A stretch of DNA of 64,000 nucleotides. It comes from Streptomyces lacrimifluminis. Lineage in GTDB: Bacteria > Actinomycetota > Actinomycetes > Streptomycetales > Streptomycetaceae. Position numbers and translations under genes: made by a program. Positions within the stretch are counted from its first letter, which is position 1, and every line of letters starts with the position of its first letter. The stretch lies in the NCBI RefSeq assembly GCF_014646095.1, contig NZ_BMMU01000024.1, forward strand, positions 1 to 64,000. Direction: 5' to 3'. The notes beneath the pieces are model-generated. The model was not told where the DNA came from. It was given only the letters and a program-made list of their open reading frames with translations, and did no database searches. Positions 16,633 through 24,885 of this stretch are shown here, piece after piece.

Positions 16633-17049
16633 ATGGCGTACTACAAGGATCTCAGCCCGTACGAGTACTCGGACGACGCGGACGAGACGGTTGAGGGCGC
16701 GGGCTCTGACGCGGCCTTGTTGAACGTGGGGTGGCTCGCCGAGGGGCACGAGTTCCCGCGGGGCGACGTCCCGGAGAGATTCGTGGAAGACCTCCTGGAG
16801 TTGGCCAGGGACACGGTGAACGTCTACCGGGGCATGCACTTCTGCGACTTCTGCCCGACTTTCCAGGAAGCGCGGAAGAACGTCAGGTTTCGCGATGTGT
16901 TCATCGGCAGCGGAGAGGTCCATGTGCGGCGCGGCGAAGGTCGTGTGTACGCCGCCCCGGCGCTGGTCGTGCACTACGTGGCGGACCACGCATACCAGCC
17001 GCCGCGGGAATTCGTCGACGCGGTACTGGCTACGGGGGTGGGAAAGTGA
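16633..17049 (+). CDS. DUF7919-like small protein, possible immunity protein
   Basis: A 138-residue soluble protein starting at an ATG 6 bp after AGGAGGTGAG. It begins YYKDLSPYEY, has a central VGWLAEGHEFPRG block, and carries a CDFC pair near residue 75 that might bind metal. I recognise the pattern as resembling DUF7919 proteins, whose function is not established. It immediately follows the RHS toxin remnant on the same strand. Cognate immunity genes normally sit there, so an immunity role is a positional inference only. Confidence 0.7.
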   Translation: MAYYKDLSPYEYSDDADETVEGAGSDAALLNVGWLAEGHEFPRGDVPERFVEDLLELARDTVNVYRGMHFCDFCPTFQEARKNVRFRDVFIGSGEVHVRRGEGRVYAAPALVVHYVADHAYQPPREFVDAVLATGVGK

Positions 17050-17181
17050 CGGGCGTACGCGCGGAACGCCGTTCCGCCGGCACCGAGAGCATGCTGGACA
17101 TGGATCCGGCGTCGTAGGGTCTCTCCGGCGGCGGCCGGAACCGCGAGGTGTGAGCGCTGCTGGCCCGGCTGTGCCTGCCCG

Positions 17182-17775
17182 TCAGCCGTTCTTGCCCATG
17201 GCGTTGCGGACGGCGTCCCTGGTGCGGTCGACGAGGGCGGCGACCGGGCCGAGCGCCATGTTCGCCGTTGTCGATTCGACACCGGGGTGCGGGCGGGTCG
17301 GCGCCATCGCCTCGGCGGCCTTGACCGCCTTCGCCATGGCGGCGAGGTTGGTGACGTCGGTGCTGCGGCGGATGTGGGTGAACTCGTAGCGTTCCTCGGC
17401 CCGCGCGTGCTCCTGGACGTCCTTGCGCAGCTTCATGAGCTGGGGCATGAACTTCGGGTCGCCGGTGTCGAGGTCGTCGAGAGCGGCCAGGGTCTCCTTG
17501 GCCGCCCTTTCCTCGGCGAGCCGGTCCTCGACGACCTGCGCACCGCCGGGCATGGCCCGCCGGGCGAAGGGGTGGACGATTTCCTCCTCGGCGGTCTCGT
17601 GCACGGCAAGCAGCCGTACAAGACGCCGGAATGCGTCACGGCGCTCGTCGCCGGTGCTCGACTCGACCTCGTCGAAGAGGTTGCGGATGTCGCCGTGCTG
17701 CCGTATCAACAACGCCACGACATCGAGGTCCTGGGCTCCGTCGTCACCGGCCTGCGGGGTCTCAAGATCGGTCAT
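17182..17775 (-). CDS. Hemerythrin (HHE) domain protein
   Basis: A 197-residue protein with a hemerythrin-like four-helix bundle at residues 20-150. Its likely iron ligands are RQHGDIRNLFDEVE, AVHETAEEEIVHP and KDVQEHARAEERYEF. The C-terminal third has no clear domain. Hemerythrin-like proteins bind a di-iron centre and serve in oxygen, redox or iron handling. It starts 11 bp after the ferritin-like gene and is probably its second operon gene, under the same sigma-B-type promoter. Confidence 0.92.
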   Translation of the reverse strand: MTDLETPQAGDDGAQDLDVVALLIRQHGDIRNLFDEVESSTGDERRDAFRRLVRLLAVHETAEEEIVHPFARRAMPGGAQVVEDRLAEERAAKETLAALDDLDTGDPKFMPQLMKLRKDVQEHARAEERYEFTHIRRSTDVTNLAAMAKAVKAAEAMAPTRPHPGVESTTANMALGPVAALVDRTRDAVRNAMGKNG

Positions 17776-17786
17776 CGCCGGTCCCC

Positions 17787-18986
17787 TTACTTCTCGCGCA
17801 GGTCGGGGTCGGGGTGCTCGCCCTCGGACTCGATGCGGTACTCGCGGCCGAACATCGCCTCGTGCTCCGCCATGACCCGGTCGCTGGGCGGTTCCTCGCC
17901 GCCGTGGATCTGCTCCTGCATCTGTTCGAACCGCTCGTGCTGCTCACGCACATAGCCGGCGCCGAGCGTGGTCAGGTCCATCTGAGTGTCCAGCAGTTCG
18001 CGCAGATACTGCTTGTTCGGCTCGAAGGTGAGCACGTTCGGCAGCTCGGGCGCCAGCACCTCCTGCGGCTCGCGCCCGTCATGACGGCGCATCAGGTCAC
18101 AGGCGATGTGCAGGTGCTCCAGCTCCATGTTCAGGTGCAGCTCCCAGATGGCCTTGACCCTGGGGTCGCTCTCCTGCTCCATGAAGGAGTAGTAGAGGTA
18201 GCACTCGTTGTACTCGTGGTTGACGAGCTGCTCCCACCACGTCTCGCCCGGGTCGACCAGCGACTCGTAGTGGGTGACGTGCTCCTCCTCGATCAGCCCG
18301 ATCTCCTGGTAGAGCTGGCGGGCGATCGGCTCCATGTAGGTGGGGCCCGTGTTCATGTAGAAGTTCATGGTCTGCTGCTCCGCCGACAGGATCGTCAGGG
18401 CGTGCAGCTTCGACAGCGGGTTCGTCTCGTCCTTCGTGTACGGATCGCGCACGTTGTCGACCGGGTCGCGGTGGTGGAACCTGGTCGGCCGTCCCGGCAT
18501 GACCTCGGTCAGTCCGTCGACGATGGACTCCGCCTTGCGGTGTTCGATCATCTCGTACAGGTTGGCGTACCGGTACAGATGGTCGAAGTCCTCGAGCACC
18601 CCGAACTGATACGCCTGCTTCAGATACGGGTCCGGCTCCATCCGCGCCACCCAGGCCGTCAGGTCCACCGCGACCTGCTCGTAGGCGATCGTCGTCTCCA
18701 GCACCGAGGACACGCCGGGCAGCAGCCAGTTCACCACCTTCTGCTGCTGCGCCTCGATGTAACGGGTCCGCGCGAGCTGCCGCTTCACCTCGGGATCGAC
18801 GGTGTTGCGGGCGAGCTGGTGGCTGAACAAGATGGCCTCCACCTCGATCCCGTTCATCGTGATGATGCGACACCGGGTGTACGGGTCGCAGTGGTCGGGA
18901 TCGATCGGCTTCACGTTCAGCTCGCGCCAGCTGCGCAGCTGGCGGTCCAGCGGGATACCCCGCTGCTCAAGTGGATTGAAGGTCAT
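17787..18986 (-). CDS. Ferritin-like protein of the stress region
   Basis: A 399-residue, mostly helical soluble protein. Glu/His-rich helices (EEEHVTHYESLVDPGE, NMELEHLHIACDLMRRH, AEQQTMNFYM) look like a ferritin-like di-iron fold. I cannot place it in a named family with certainty. The ATG at 18986 is preceded by AGGAGT on the coding strand. Longer upstream frames on this strand lack a ribosome site and would include the promoter. A GCAT-N15-GGGTAC sequence upstream fits the Streptomyces sigma-B consensus. Co-transcription with the hemerythrin gene suggests a role in oxidative or osmotic stress. Confidence 0.85.
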   Translation of the reverse strand: MTFNPLEQRGIPLDRQLRSWRELNVKPIDPDHCDPYTRCRIITMNGIEVEAILFSHQLARNTVDPEVKRQLARTRYIEAQQQKVVNWLLPGVSSVLETTIAYEQVAVDLTAWVARMEPDPYLKQAYQFGVLEDFDHLYRYANLYEMIEHRKAESIVDGLTEVMPGRPTRFHHRDPVDNVRDPYTKDETNPLSKLHALTILSAEQQTMNFYMNTGPTYMEPIARQLYQEIGLIEEEHVTHYESLVDPGETWWEQLVNHEYNECYLYYSFMEQESDPRVKAIWELHLNMELEHLHIACDLMRRHDGREPQEVLAPELPNVLTFEPNKQYLRELLDTQMDLTTLGAGYVREQHERFEQMQEQIHGGEEPPSDRVMAEHEAMFGREYRIESEGEHPDPDLREK

Positions 18987-19022
18987 GGCAGAGGACTCCT
19001 CGTGACTGGCCGGGTGGGCGGG

Positions 19023-19047
19023 GTACCCCTGTCGCACTACCGCATGC
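19023..19047 (-). promoter_or_regulatory. Sigma-B-type promoter for ferritin-like/hemerythrin operon
   Basis: On the minus strand GCAT, 15 nt and GGGTAC fit the consensus GNNT-N14-16-GGGTAC/T of S. coelicolor sigma-B. The -10 element lies 37 bp before the ATG at 18986. Confidence 0.6.
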
Positions 19048-19342
19048 ACGCCACAGGGCGGTGTCGCCATGTTTTGGCCCTGGGGTTCCCGCGGCCACCG
19101 CCCACGCCCGAACGGCTGAACCAGCCCTCCCTTCGAACACCTGGATGGGCTGTTCGGTCGCACCCGCGGTGCGAGATGAGCACCAGGGTCGGACAGCACC
19201 CGGAGTCGGTCGTGAAGGGGGGACATCGGTCTTCCCCTGGCCGTCACTCGGAGACCGTGCGTGGTTGGTGCCGGACGGCACCACGTGGAGCGCCGATGAC
19301 CCGCCTGCGGAGAAAGTCACATACTTTCATCCGCTATATGGG

Positions 19343-19366
19343 GTTTTGTGCAGTTCTGGCGGGTAC
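19343..19366 (+). promoter_or_regulatory. Sigma-B-type promoter for the SPW gene
   Basis: GTTT, 14 nt, then GGGTAC fit the sigma-B consensus, 52 bp upstream of the SPW-repeat ATG at 19419. With the promoter at 19023-19047 it accounts for most of the 432-bp divergent intergenic region. Confidence 0.65.
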
Positions 19367-19418
19367 CCGTCACTCCCTGGGTCACGCGAAGCGTGGACCC
19401 CTGACGCGGGAGGCGAGC

Positions 19419-19889
19419 ATGACCGACCAGACTCACACCACTATGGAGTCGCACCCGGACATGGCGGAGATGCGGGAGCGCCACGCCCGGGCCGAGCGGG
19501 CGGCGTCGACCCAGCGAGGGCAGGCCGTCGAGGCACTGGCCATGGTGACCGGCCTGTATCTGGCCGCATCGCCCTGGATCGCGGGCTTCAACGGTTTCAC
19601 CACCCTGGCCGTGAACAACCTCATCACCGGTATCGCCTACGCGCTGCTGCTGAGCGGCTTCGGCCACGCCTACGAGCGCACGCACGCCAGGGCGTGGGCA
19701 GCCGCGATGCTCGGAGCGTGGACCATCGTCGCGCCGTGGGTGGTGGCAGGGAACGTGGACACCACGCGCAGCGTCGTCAACAACGTCATCGTCGGCATCG
19801 TCGCACTGGTGCTCGCTCTGGCCGCCGCCGCGGCGGCGAAGGAGACCGACAGGAGCAGGAGCACCCGCTCCGCCCGGAGGCCCGGCTGA
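19419..19889 (+). CDS. SPW-repeat membrane protein
   Basis: A 156-residue protein with a charged cytoplasmic N-terminus (1-40) and four hydrophobic segments. They are organised as two SPW repeats, the first with AASPWIAGF and the second with IVAPWVVAG. Each repeat is followed by an NNxIxGI segment. SPW proteins are small membrane proteins of unknown biochemical function. The ATG is preceded by GGGAGGCGAG. The sigma-B-type promoter upstream suggests induction by osmotic or envelope stress. Confidence 0.92.
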   Translation: MTDQTHTTMESHPDMAEMRERHARAERAASTQRGQAVEALAMVTGLYLAASPWIAGFNGFTTLAVNNLITGIAYALLLSGFGHAYERTHARAWAAAMLGAWTIVAPWVVAGNVDTTRSVVNNVIVGIVALVLALAAAAAAKETDRSRSTRSARRPG

Positions 19890-20299
19890 CGTGAGTCTCC
19901 GGACCCTGGATCATTCGCCGTAGCGCCGTGCAGCGGCTCTGCTGGGGCTCTGGGCATCTCGTCGAGTAGTTGCCCAGCGCCCCATCGTGGAATGGTCTTC
20001 CGCGTCCTCAGCCTTCGGCGCCGGTGGCGTCGTGGGCCGCTCCCACCGGCTTCGATCAAGCGAGTCCACAGCGCCCAGGGCTCGGACGGCCAGTGGTGTG
20101 TCCGGCGGTGTCACCGGACACACCAGACCCGTCGTGGTACTCGATCGTGTCAAAAGTCGGCACTCCGGTACTCGTCGGAGGCGGGCCGCTCCACCTGACG
20201 CCAAAGCGGCCAGGCCAGACGGACCAGGCCAGACAGGACGGCTGATCGGCAGAGCCTCGTCGGTTGGACCCTGAGCCAGGAGGAAGCCTCGGGGCAGGT
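19890..20299. other. Intergenic region with a 12-bp perfect hairpin
   Basis: A gap of 410 bp between convergent genes. It holds one perfect hairpin at 20094-20125 (stem TGGTGTGTCCGG, 8-nt loop) that could terminate either transcript. A short CCAGGCCAGAC-type duplication lies near 20210-20235. I see no gene. Confidence 0.6.
20094..20125. terminator. Perfect 12-bp hairpin, candidate bidirectional terminator
   Basis: The stem TGGTGTGTCCGG pairs exactly with CCGGACACACCA around an 8-nt loop, between the convergent SPW and GAF-ANTAR genes. No T-run follows on either strand. Confidence 0.6.
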
Positions 20300-21028
20300 T
20301 CAGGACAGGGTGCCCTGTTCACAGACCCGGCGGGCGACCTCGCGGAGCTTGATGTTCTTCTTCTGTGAATAGCGGCGCAGCACGTCGAACGCCTGTTCTT
20401 CGGTGATGTGGTGGCGGCCCATGAGGATGCCCATGGCCTCGCCGATGAGGTGGCGGGTGGCGACGGCGTGCTCCATTTGGGCATGGGTGCGGGCGCTGGA
20501 GAAGGCGATGGCCGCGTGGGAGGCCAGGAGCAGCCCGGCCAGCTCGCTGTCCTCGGTGAACGCCCCGGCTTCATGGGAGTAGAAGTTCAGCGCGCCGAGG
20601 TCTTCGTCGTCGGTGAACAACAGAAAGCCCATCATGCTGCCCACGCCGAGCGCGCTGGCCCGGGGGGCGTAGCCGGGCCAGCGCTGGTAGTCGTTGGTGA
20701 GGTTGGAGATACGGAAGACCCGCTGCCCGCGCGCGCTGTGGGCGGCGTCGAAGCACGGCCCTTCGCCCAGCTGCTGTTGCAGCTGATCGCTGTCGGTGAC
20801 TAGTTGGTGGGTGGGGGCGAGGCTCTCCACCTTCATGTCATGCAGGATGAGGATGCCTGCCGCGTCACAGCCGTCGACCAGTTCGGTGGCGGCCGTGGTG
20901 ATCCGCTGGAGTGTGGCGTCCACCGAGTCCTGCGCCAGGAGATCCCGCGCCATCGACGTCATCTGCTGGGCGAACCATCCCCAGTCCACTTGGTCCTCCA
21001 CTTCTCGTTCCGCCTGGACAGACCTCAT
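20300..21028 (-). CDS. GAF-ANTAR regulator, copy 1
   Basis: A 242-residue protein. A GAF domain (about 20-165) has LGEGPCFDAAHSARGQ and ALNFYSHEAGAF. An ANTAR RNA-binding domain at the C-terminus (about 175-235) has RHLIGEAMGILMGRHHITEEQAFDVLRRYS. ANTAR domains bind paired RNA hairpins and cause antitermination. The ATG at 21028 is preceded by GGAAGG on the coding strand. Three such genes lie consecutively on this strand, with different GAF sequences. The signal sensed and the RNA target are unknown. Confidence 0.94.
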   Translation of the reverse strand: MRSVQAEREVEDQVDWGWFAQQMTSMARDLLAQDSVDATLQRITTAATELVDGCDAAGILILHDMKVESLAPTHQLVTDSDQLQQQLGEGPCFDAAHSARGQRVFRISNLTNDYQRWPGYAPRASALGVGSMMGFLLFTDDEDLGALNFYSHEAGAFTEDSELAGLLLASHAAIAFSSARTHAQMEHAVATRHLIGEAMGILMGRHHITEEQAFDVLRRYSQKKNIKLREVARRVCEQGTLS

Positions 21029-21269
21029 ACCCAGCCTTCCACGCGAGCCTCGCGGCGAAGCGGAACGGATACGGGCGGCAGACGACCCGGTGACGCGTTC
21101 TGGGCACGTCGGCGTCATGCTCCTGAGAGGGCTTGCTGAGGGGAGGGACCGCTGAGTGCGGATGCCGGTTGCGGTGTCCGACGTATGCGCGGCAGGTGCC
21201 GGCATCGCCATCTCTCGGACGTCGGTTCAAGGGACGACGACACGGCTTGCGGCATGTGCAGGCTTCGTT

Positions 21270-21299
21270 CGCCCTCGCCCTCGCCCTCGCCCTCGCCCT
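21270..21299. repeat. CGCCCT hexanucleotide tandem repeat
   Basis: Five exact tandem copies of CGCCCT. The tract is not in a supported coding region. Confidence 0.95.
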
Positions 21300-21423
21300 G
21301 AGCAGGCATGGCGGGTACTCGTGACCGTCTCGCGCACAGCAAAACACAACTGCGCGTGATCGCCGAATCACCCCTGCTGAGGCCCCCTGGCCAGCCGCTG
21401 CCGGGCCTCTCGCCGGTCGCCTG

Positions 21424-21452
21424 GCCGTAGCCGTAGCCGTAGCCGTAGCCGT
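21424..21452. repeat. GCCGTA hexanucleotide tandem repeat
   Basis: Four exact and one partial copy of GCCGTA, 125 bp after the CGCCCT tract and in the same intergenic gap. Confidence 0.95.
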
Positions 21453-21528
21453 GGTCGTGCAAGCGCACAGCGCCCCAGCACGCTGGAGAACCCTGCCCGA
21501 CGTGCCATGGGCATCAGTGCGCCCGCCC

Positions 21529-22266
21529 TCAACCAGGCTTCCGCGCGGGGACGATGACGGCCGGGTTCATGCTGTGGCTGACCAGTGCGTGGACGGTTTC
21601 GGCGAGGCTGACCCGGTGGTGGCTCGTGTAGTCGGTCAGGAGCTGCCCGGCTTGTGCGATGGTCACACCCGCGTACTCGGCGATCATGCCTTTGGCGATC
21701 TCCAGGATGGCCTTGACGGAGATGGCGCTCTGTACGCGGGTGATGACGTCGTCGCTTCGGGCCGGTTCGGTGGACCAGTGCATCAGGGCCAGCGCCGCGC
21801 AGTCCGCCAGTGCCTGCGCGAGGTGCACGTCGTCGTCGGGGAGGGCTCCGGCGTTGTTGTTCAGCAGGGTGAGGCCGCCCAGGGGACGGTCATGGAGACG
21901 GACCGGAACGGTCTGCAGCGACCGGTATCCGGCGTCGGTCATGGCGGTGACCAGTTCCGGCCAGTGGTCACGTTCGGCGGTGATGTCGGGGACGCTGTGG
22001 GCCACGCCGGTGCGGTAGCAGTCCATGCAGGGGCCGCTGCCGGTCTGCATCTGCAGCAACTCCACGAACGCGGCCTCGTCGCTGGTGGCGGCCATCGTTC
22101 GCAGACCGCCCCGCGCGTCAGCGACCATCACTGCCGCAGCGTCCACTGCCAGCAGTTCCGTACAGGCGCGTACCAGTCGGTTGAAAAGGTGCAGCGGATC
22201 GAACTCCGACGCATAGGTGTCCGCCAGGTCGACGAATGCCTTCGCCAACTGCCGTTCGCGGTTCAT
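21529..22266 (-). CDS. GAF-ANTAR regulator, copy 2
   Basis: A 245-residue GAF domain (about 15-160, with TGSGPCMDCYRTG) followed by an ANTAR domain (about 175-230, SAISVKAILEIAKGMIAEYAGV). The start MNRERQLAKAFVDLADTY at 22266 is preceded by GGGGAGG on the coding strand. Its gene is 43 bp downstream of the third copy, so the two are probably one transcript. A CxxC-like pair in PCMDCYR is present here but absent from the other two copies. It may be sensitive to redox or metal, which is inference. Confidence 0.93.
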   Translation of the reverse strand: MNRERQLAKAFVDLADTYASEFDPLHLFNRLVRACTELLAVDAAAVMVADARGGLRTMAATSDEAAFVELLQMQTGSGPCMDCYRTGVAHSVPDITAERDHWPELVTAMTDAGYRSLQTVPVRLHDRPLGGLTLLNNNAGALPDDDVHLAQALADCAALALMHWSTEPARSDDVITRVQSAISVKAILEIAKGMIAEYAGVTIAQAGQLLTDYTSHHRVSLAETVHALVSHSMNPAVIVPARKPG

Positions 22267-22309
22267 GCTCGCCTCCCCGGCGTTGTCGTCACACGTACTG
22301 CTTGCTCGT

Positions 22310-23074
22310 TCATTCACGGCGCATGTCCAGGGTGCGGTCGATGACGGCCCGCGCGATCTCCGTCGAGGTGCTGCCCTGGGCGAAGGCCCGGGCGCGGATG
22401 CGCAGGACGGCCTCTTCGGCAGTCACTCCGAGTTGCACCATGATCATTCCTGTGGCCTGGTGGATCTCGTCCCGATCGGACTCGACCCCCTCCAGCCACG
22501 TTACGACCCCTTGCGGGTCCGTAAAAGAGTGGTCGAGGGCTGTCACGGCCAGCGTGACGGCATCGGCGACCAGCAGCGACGTGCGCACATGATCCTTACT
22601 GAGCGAGCCGACGGTGTCCCGGTACAGGTCAAGGGTGCCCAGCGGCCGTCCGGCACCGGCCAGCGGAACGGAGAAAACGGCCTGCGCGCCTGCCTTGGTC
22701 GCCTGGACGGAAAAAAGTGGCCAGCGGCGGGCATCCGGAGGGCGGGTCAGATCCGTCGCGAACACCGGGGCGCGCAACCGGACCGCCTCCGTGCCCGGCC
22801 CCTCACCGAGCGTGTACTGGATTTCCGCGAGCTGCGCGGCCACGTCGTCACTCGCACAGAGGACGACCCCCGAGTCCGCGCCGTTGCCCTGAACCGACAC
22901 CGACAGTCCCGAGACGTCCGGCAGGAGCTTCACACAGGCACGGCACAGTGCGTCGGGTACCTCGGCAGGTGGCAGCCCGCGCACGTTCTCGACAAGCTCG
23001 CGGGTGATGCGGGCCCGTCGGGCACGTGTCTCCTGTTCAGCGTCCCCGCTGCCGAACTCGTCATCATCGACCAC
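22310..23074 (-). CDS. GAF-ANTAR regulator, copy 3
   Basis: A protein of 254 residues from the GTG at 23074, chosen because GGGGAGG lies 8 nt upstream; a GTG at 23083 would be too close to it. The GAF domain spans about 30-180 (LGEGPGTEAVRLRAPVF). The C-terminal ANTAR domain reads RDEIHQATGMIMVQLGVTAEEAVLRIRARAF. It is the first gene of a likely two-gene unit with copy 2. Divergence between the copies suggests different inputs feeding the same kind of RNA-level output. Confidence 0.92.
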   Translation of the reverse strand: MVDDDEFGSGDAEQETRARRARITRELVENVRGLPPAEVPDALCRACVKLLPDVSGLSVSVQGNGADSGVVLCASDDVAAQLAEIQYTLGEGPGTEAVRLRAPVFATDLTRPPDARRWPLFSVQATKAGAQAVFSVPLAGAGRPLGTLDLYRDTVGSLSKDHVRTSLLVADAVTLAVTALDHSFTDPQGVVTWLEGVESDRDEIHQATGMIMVQLGVTAEEAVLRIRARAFAQGSTSTEIARAVIDRTLDMRRE

Positions 23075-23533
23075 CGCCCTCACCTCCCCACGGGCACACC
23101 ATCATCGGCTTCATCGATACTGCCCTGTCGGCGGTGCTTCGTCCGACAGGCGGACGGCGGCGATCCCTTCGGCCGCCCACCTCGTCGGTCCCGCGGTCCC
23201 TCCGTCGGCCGCCCGCAGCCATGACGCTTCCTCTTCCTGCTGCTTCAGCTCCGCGATGAGCGGCTCGTCCGGGTGCTTCAGCTTGCTGGTTACCGCGGCC
23301 GAGTCCCCGTTCGCGGAGCGTGAAAACCCGACGCGGTCACAACCCTGTCATCCAAACAGCCAGTGCCGAACGGTCTGGGAGGACCACGCCCATCCACCAC
23401 CCATTGGCCAGAAGCCAGGGACCACCGGAGGAGAGGGCTGTCGGGGCTGGGATACGAAGAAGACGTTTGTTCTGGCGTAATCGGTGCAGACGACAAACTG
23501 ACACAGTCTTTATCTGAGGAAGCGGAGGAAACC
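23075..23533. other. Intergenic region with a possible minus-strand gene remnant
   Basis: This 459-bp divergent region has no gene with a start codon. On the minus strand about 23110-23325 is open and biased in codon use (SAAVTSKLKHPDEPLIAELK, then EEEASWLRAADG). It has no ATG, GTG or TTG before the body, so it may be a decayed small gene. Confidence 0.4.
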
Positions 23534-23812
23534 ATGGGCATCATCGCGTGGATCGTCATCGGCTTGCTCGCCGGCGTCATCGCCAAGGCCCTGATGCCGG
23601 GCAAGGACCCCGGCGGCATCATCATCACCATGCTCATCGGTATCGCCGGTGGTCTGCTCGGCGGCTGGCTCGGCAAGGTGATATTCGGCGTCGACTCCAT
23701 CGACGGGTTCTTCGACATCTCGACCTGGATCGCCGCGATCGTCGGCTCCTTCATCCTGCTCGCCCTCTACCGCGTCGTCACCGGTAACCGGCATTCGAGC
23801 CGTCACGCATGA
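23534..23812 (+). CDS. GlsB/YeaQ/YmgE family membrane protein
   Basis: A 92-residue protein with three hydrophobic segments and glycine-rich turns, starting MGIIAWIVIGLLAGVIAK and containing GGIIITMLIGIAGGLLGGWLG. This is the transglycosylase-associated protein family, which is a small stress-linked membrane protein rather than an enzyme. GGAGGAAACC precedes the ATG. Its position in a block of stress genes is consistent with stress induction, but I found no clear sigma-B promoter. Confidence 0.92.
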   Translation: MGIIAWIVIGLLAGVIAKALMPGKDPGGIIITMLIGIAGGLLGGWLGKVIFGVDSIDGFFDISTWIAAIVGSFILLALYRVVTGNRHSSRHA

Positions 23813-24019
23813 CCCACTGAAGGCAACAGGCGTGTGACGCACGCACTGGACGGCTCCCCCCTGTTCGCAGGCCGGGAGCCGTCGGCCTGTCAGGAAGCAA
23901 CAGGACATACGGGCTTGGGGCGACCTGGGCGAGGTTCGCGCGGACATACGGGTAGCGGCCCTCTTGGACCAACCGCCCCCGGCGGCGGACCGGCCACAGG
24001 GCTGACGAACGGAGAGCGG

Positions 24020-24697
24020 ATGTCGGTCGACCTCGCCGGGTTCCTCGGTGTGGTGCTGGTCGCCTACCTCGTCCCGGGGCCGGACTTCCTCGTGGTGCTC
24101 CGGTCGGCGACCGAACATCCGTCGAAGGGCCGGGCCGCGGGGCTGGGCGCCCAGGCCGGGCTGTGCGTGCACATGCTCGCCGCCGCCACCGGGCTGTCGC
24201 TGATCGCCGTCCGATCCCCCATGGTCTACGACGCCATCAAACTGCTGGGCGCTGCCTACCTCGTCTACCTGGGGGTACGAACCGTGCTGGCAGCCCGGCG
24301 GGCGGTCCGTGAGCGGTCCGCCGGGCGGGCGGGGCCCACCGGCCCGGAGAGCGGCCCGGCGGCGGAGGCCCCCGCCGCGGCCGGCCCCGCCCGTGGCCGG
24401 TGGCGGTCCGGCTTCACGCAGGGCTTCCTCAGCAACGTGCTCAACCCCAAAGCGGCGCTGTTCTTCCTCAGCGTCCTGCCCCAGTTCGTCAACGGTGGCG
24501 GCGGATCGATGACCCGGCAGATCTTCTTCCTCGGTACCGTGGACGTCCTCATCGGCATCGTCTACTGGTTCGCCCTGGTCGCCGTCGCCTCGCGCCTACG
24601 GGTCCTCCTCGCCCGGCCAAAGTTCCGTCACCGCTGGGAGCTGACGACCGGATGGCTGTTCATCGGCATCGGCATCGGTGTCACCGCGATCGCCTGA
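24020..24697 (+). CDS. LysE/RhtB-family exporter
   Basis: A 225-residue membrane protein of six predicted segments. The family motif is near the start (LVPGPDFLVVLRSATEHPSKGRAAGLGAQAG), with NVLNPKAALFFLSVLPQFV in the second half. A proline/alanine-rich loop sits between. The family exports amino acids, homoserine lactones or related small molecules. The ATG at 24020 follows GGAGAGCGG; longer upstream frames lack a site. No partner gene indicates the substrate. Confidence 0.9.
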   Translation: MSVDLAGFLGVVLVAYLVPGPDFLVVLRSATEHPSKGRAAGLGAQAGLCVHMLAAATGLSLIAVRSPMVYDAIKLLGAAYLVYLGVRTVLAARRAVRERSAGRAGPTGPESGPAAEAPAAAGPARGRWRSGFTQGFLSNVLNPKAALFFLSVLPQFVNGGGGSMTRQIFFLGTVDVLIGIVYWFALVAVASRLRVLLARPKFRHRWELTTGWLFIGIGIGVTAIA

Positions 24698-24885
24698 CAC
24701 CTGAGACCCCCTTGTACGCCGACGCCGTCCAGGCCTGTACGCCGACACCGTCCGCGTCGGTGAGTGCCTCCCACCCGCGAGCGCCGGCAGCAGGGCGAGG
24801 CCCAGGCGTGGTCCCGAGAGGGAGCAGTGGCGGGCGATACGCCATAGAATGACCCATATGCCATCCGCCAGATGGGACGGCTTTC

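Larger units (their letters stand above)
21029..21528. other. Intergenic region with two hexanucleotide repeats
   Basis: A 500-bp gap between two GAF-ANTAR genes. Apart from the simple repeats at 21270-21299 and 21424-21452 I see no gene or paired-hairpin ANTAR target that I can support. Confidence 0.6.

Noticed and set aside
21313..21318. GGGTAC on the plus strand as a sigma-B -10 element
   Set aside because: No GNNT at the required 14-16 nt distance upstream, and the next gene on that strand is far away.
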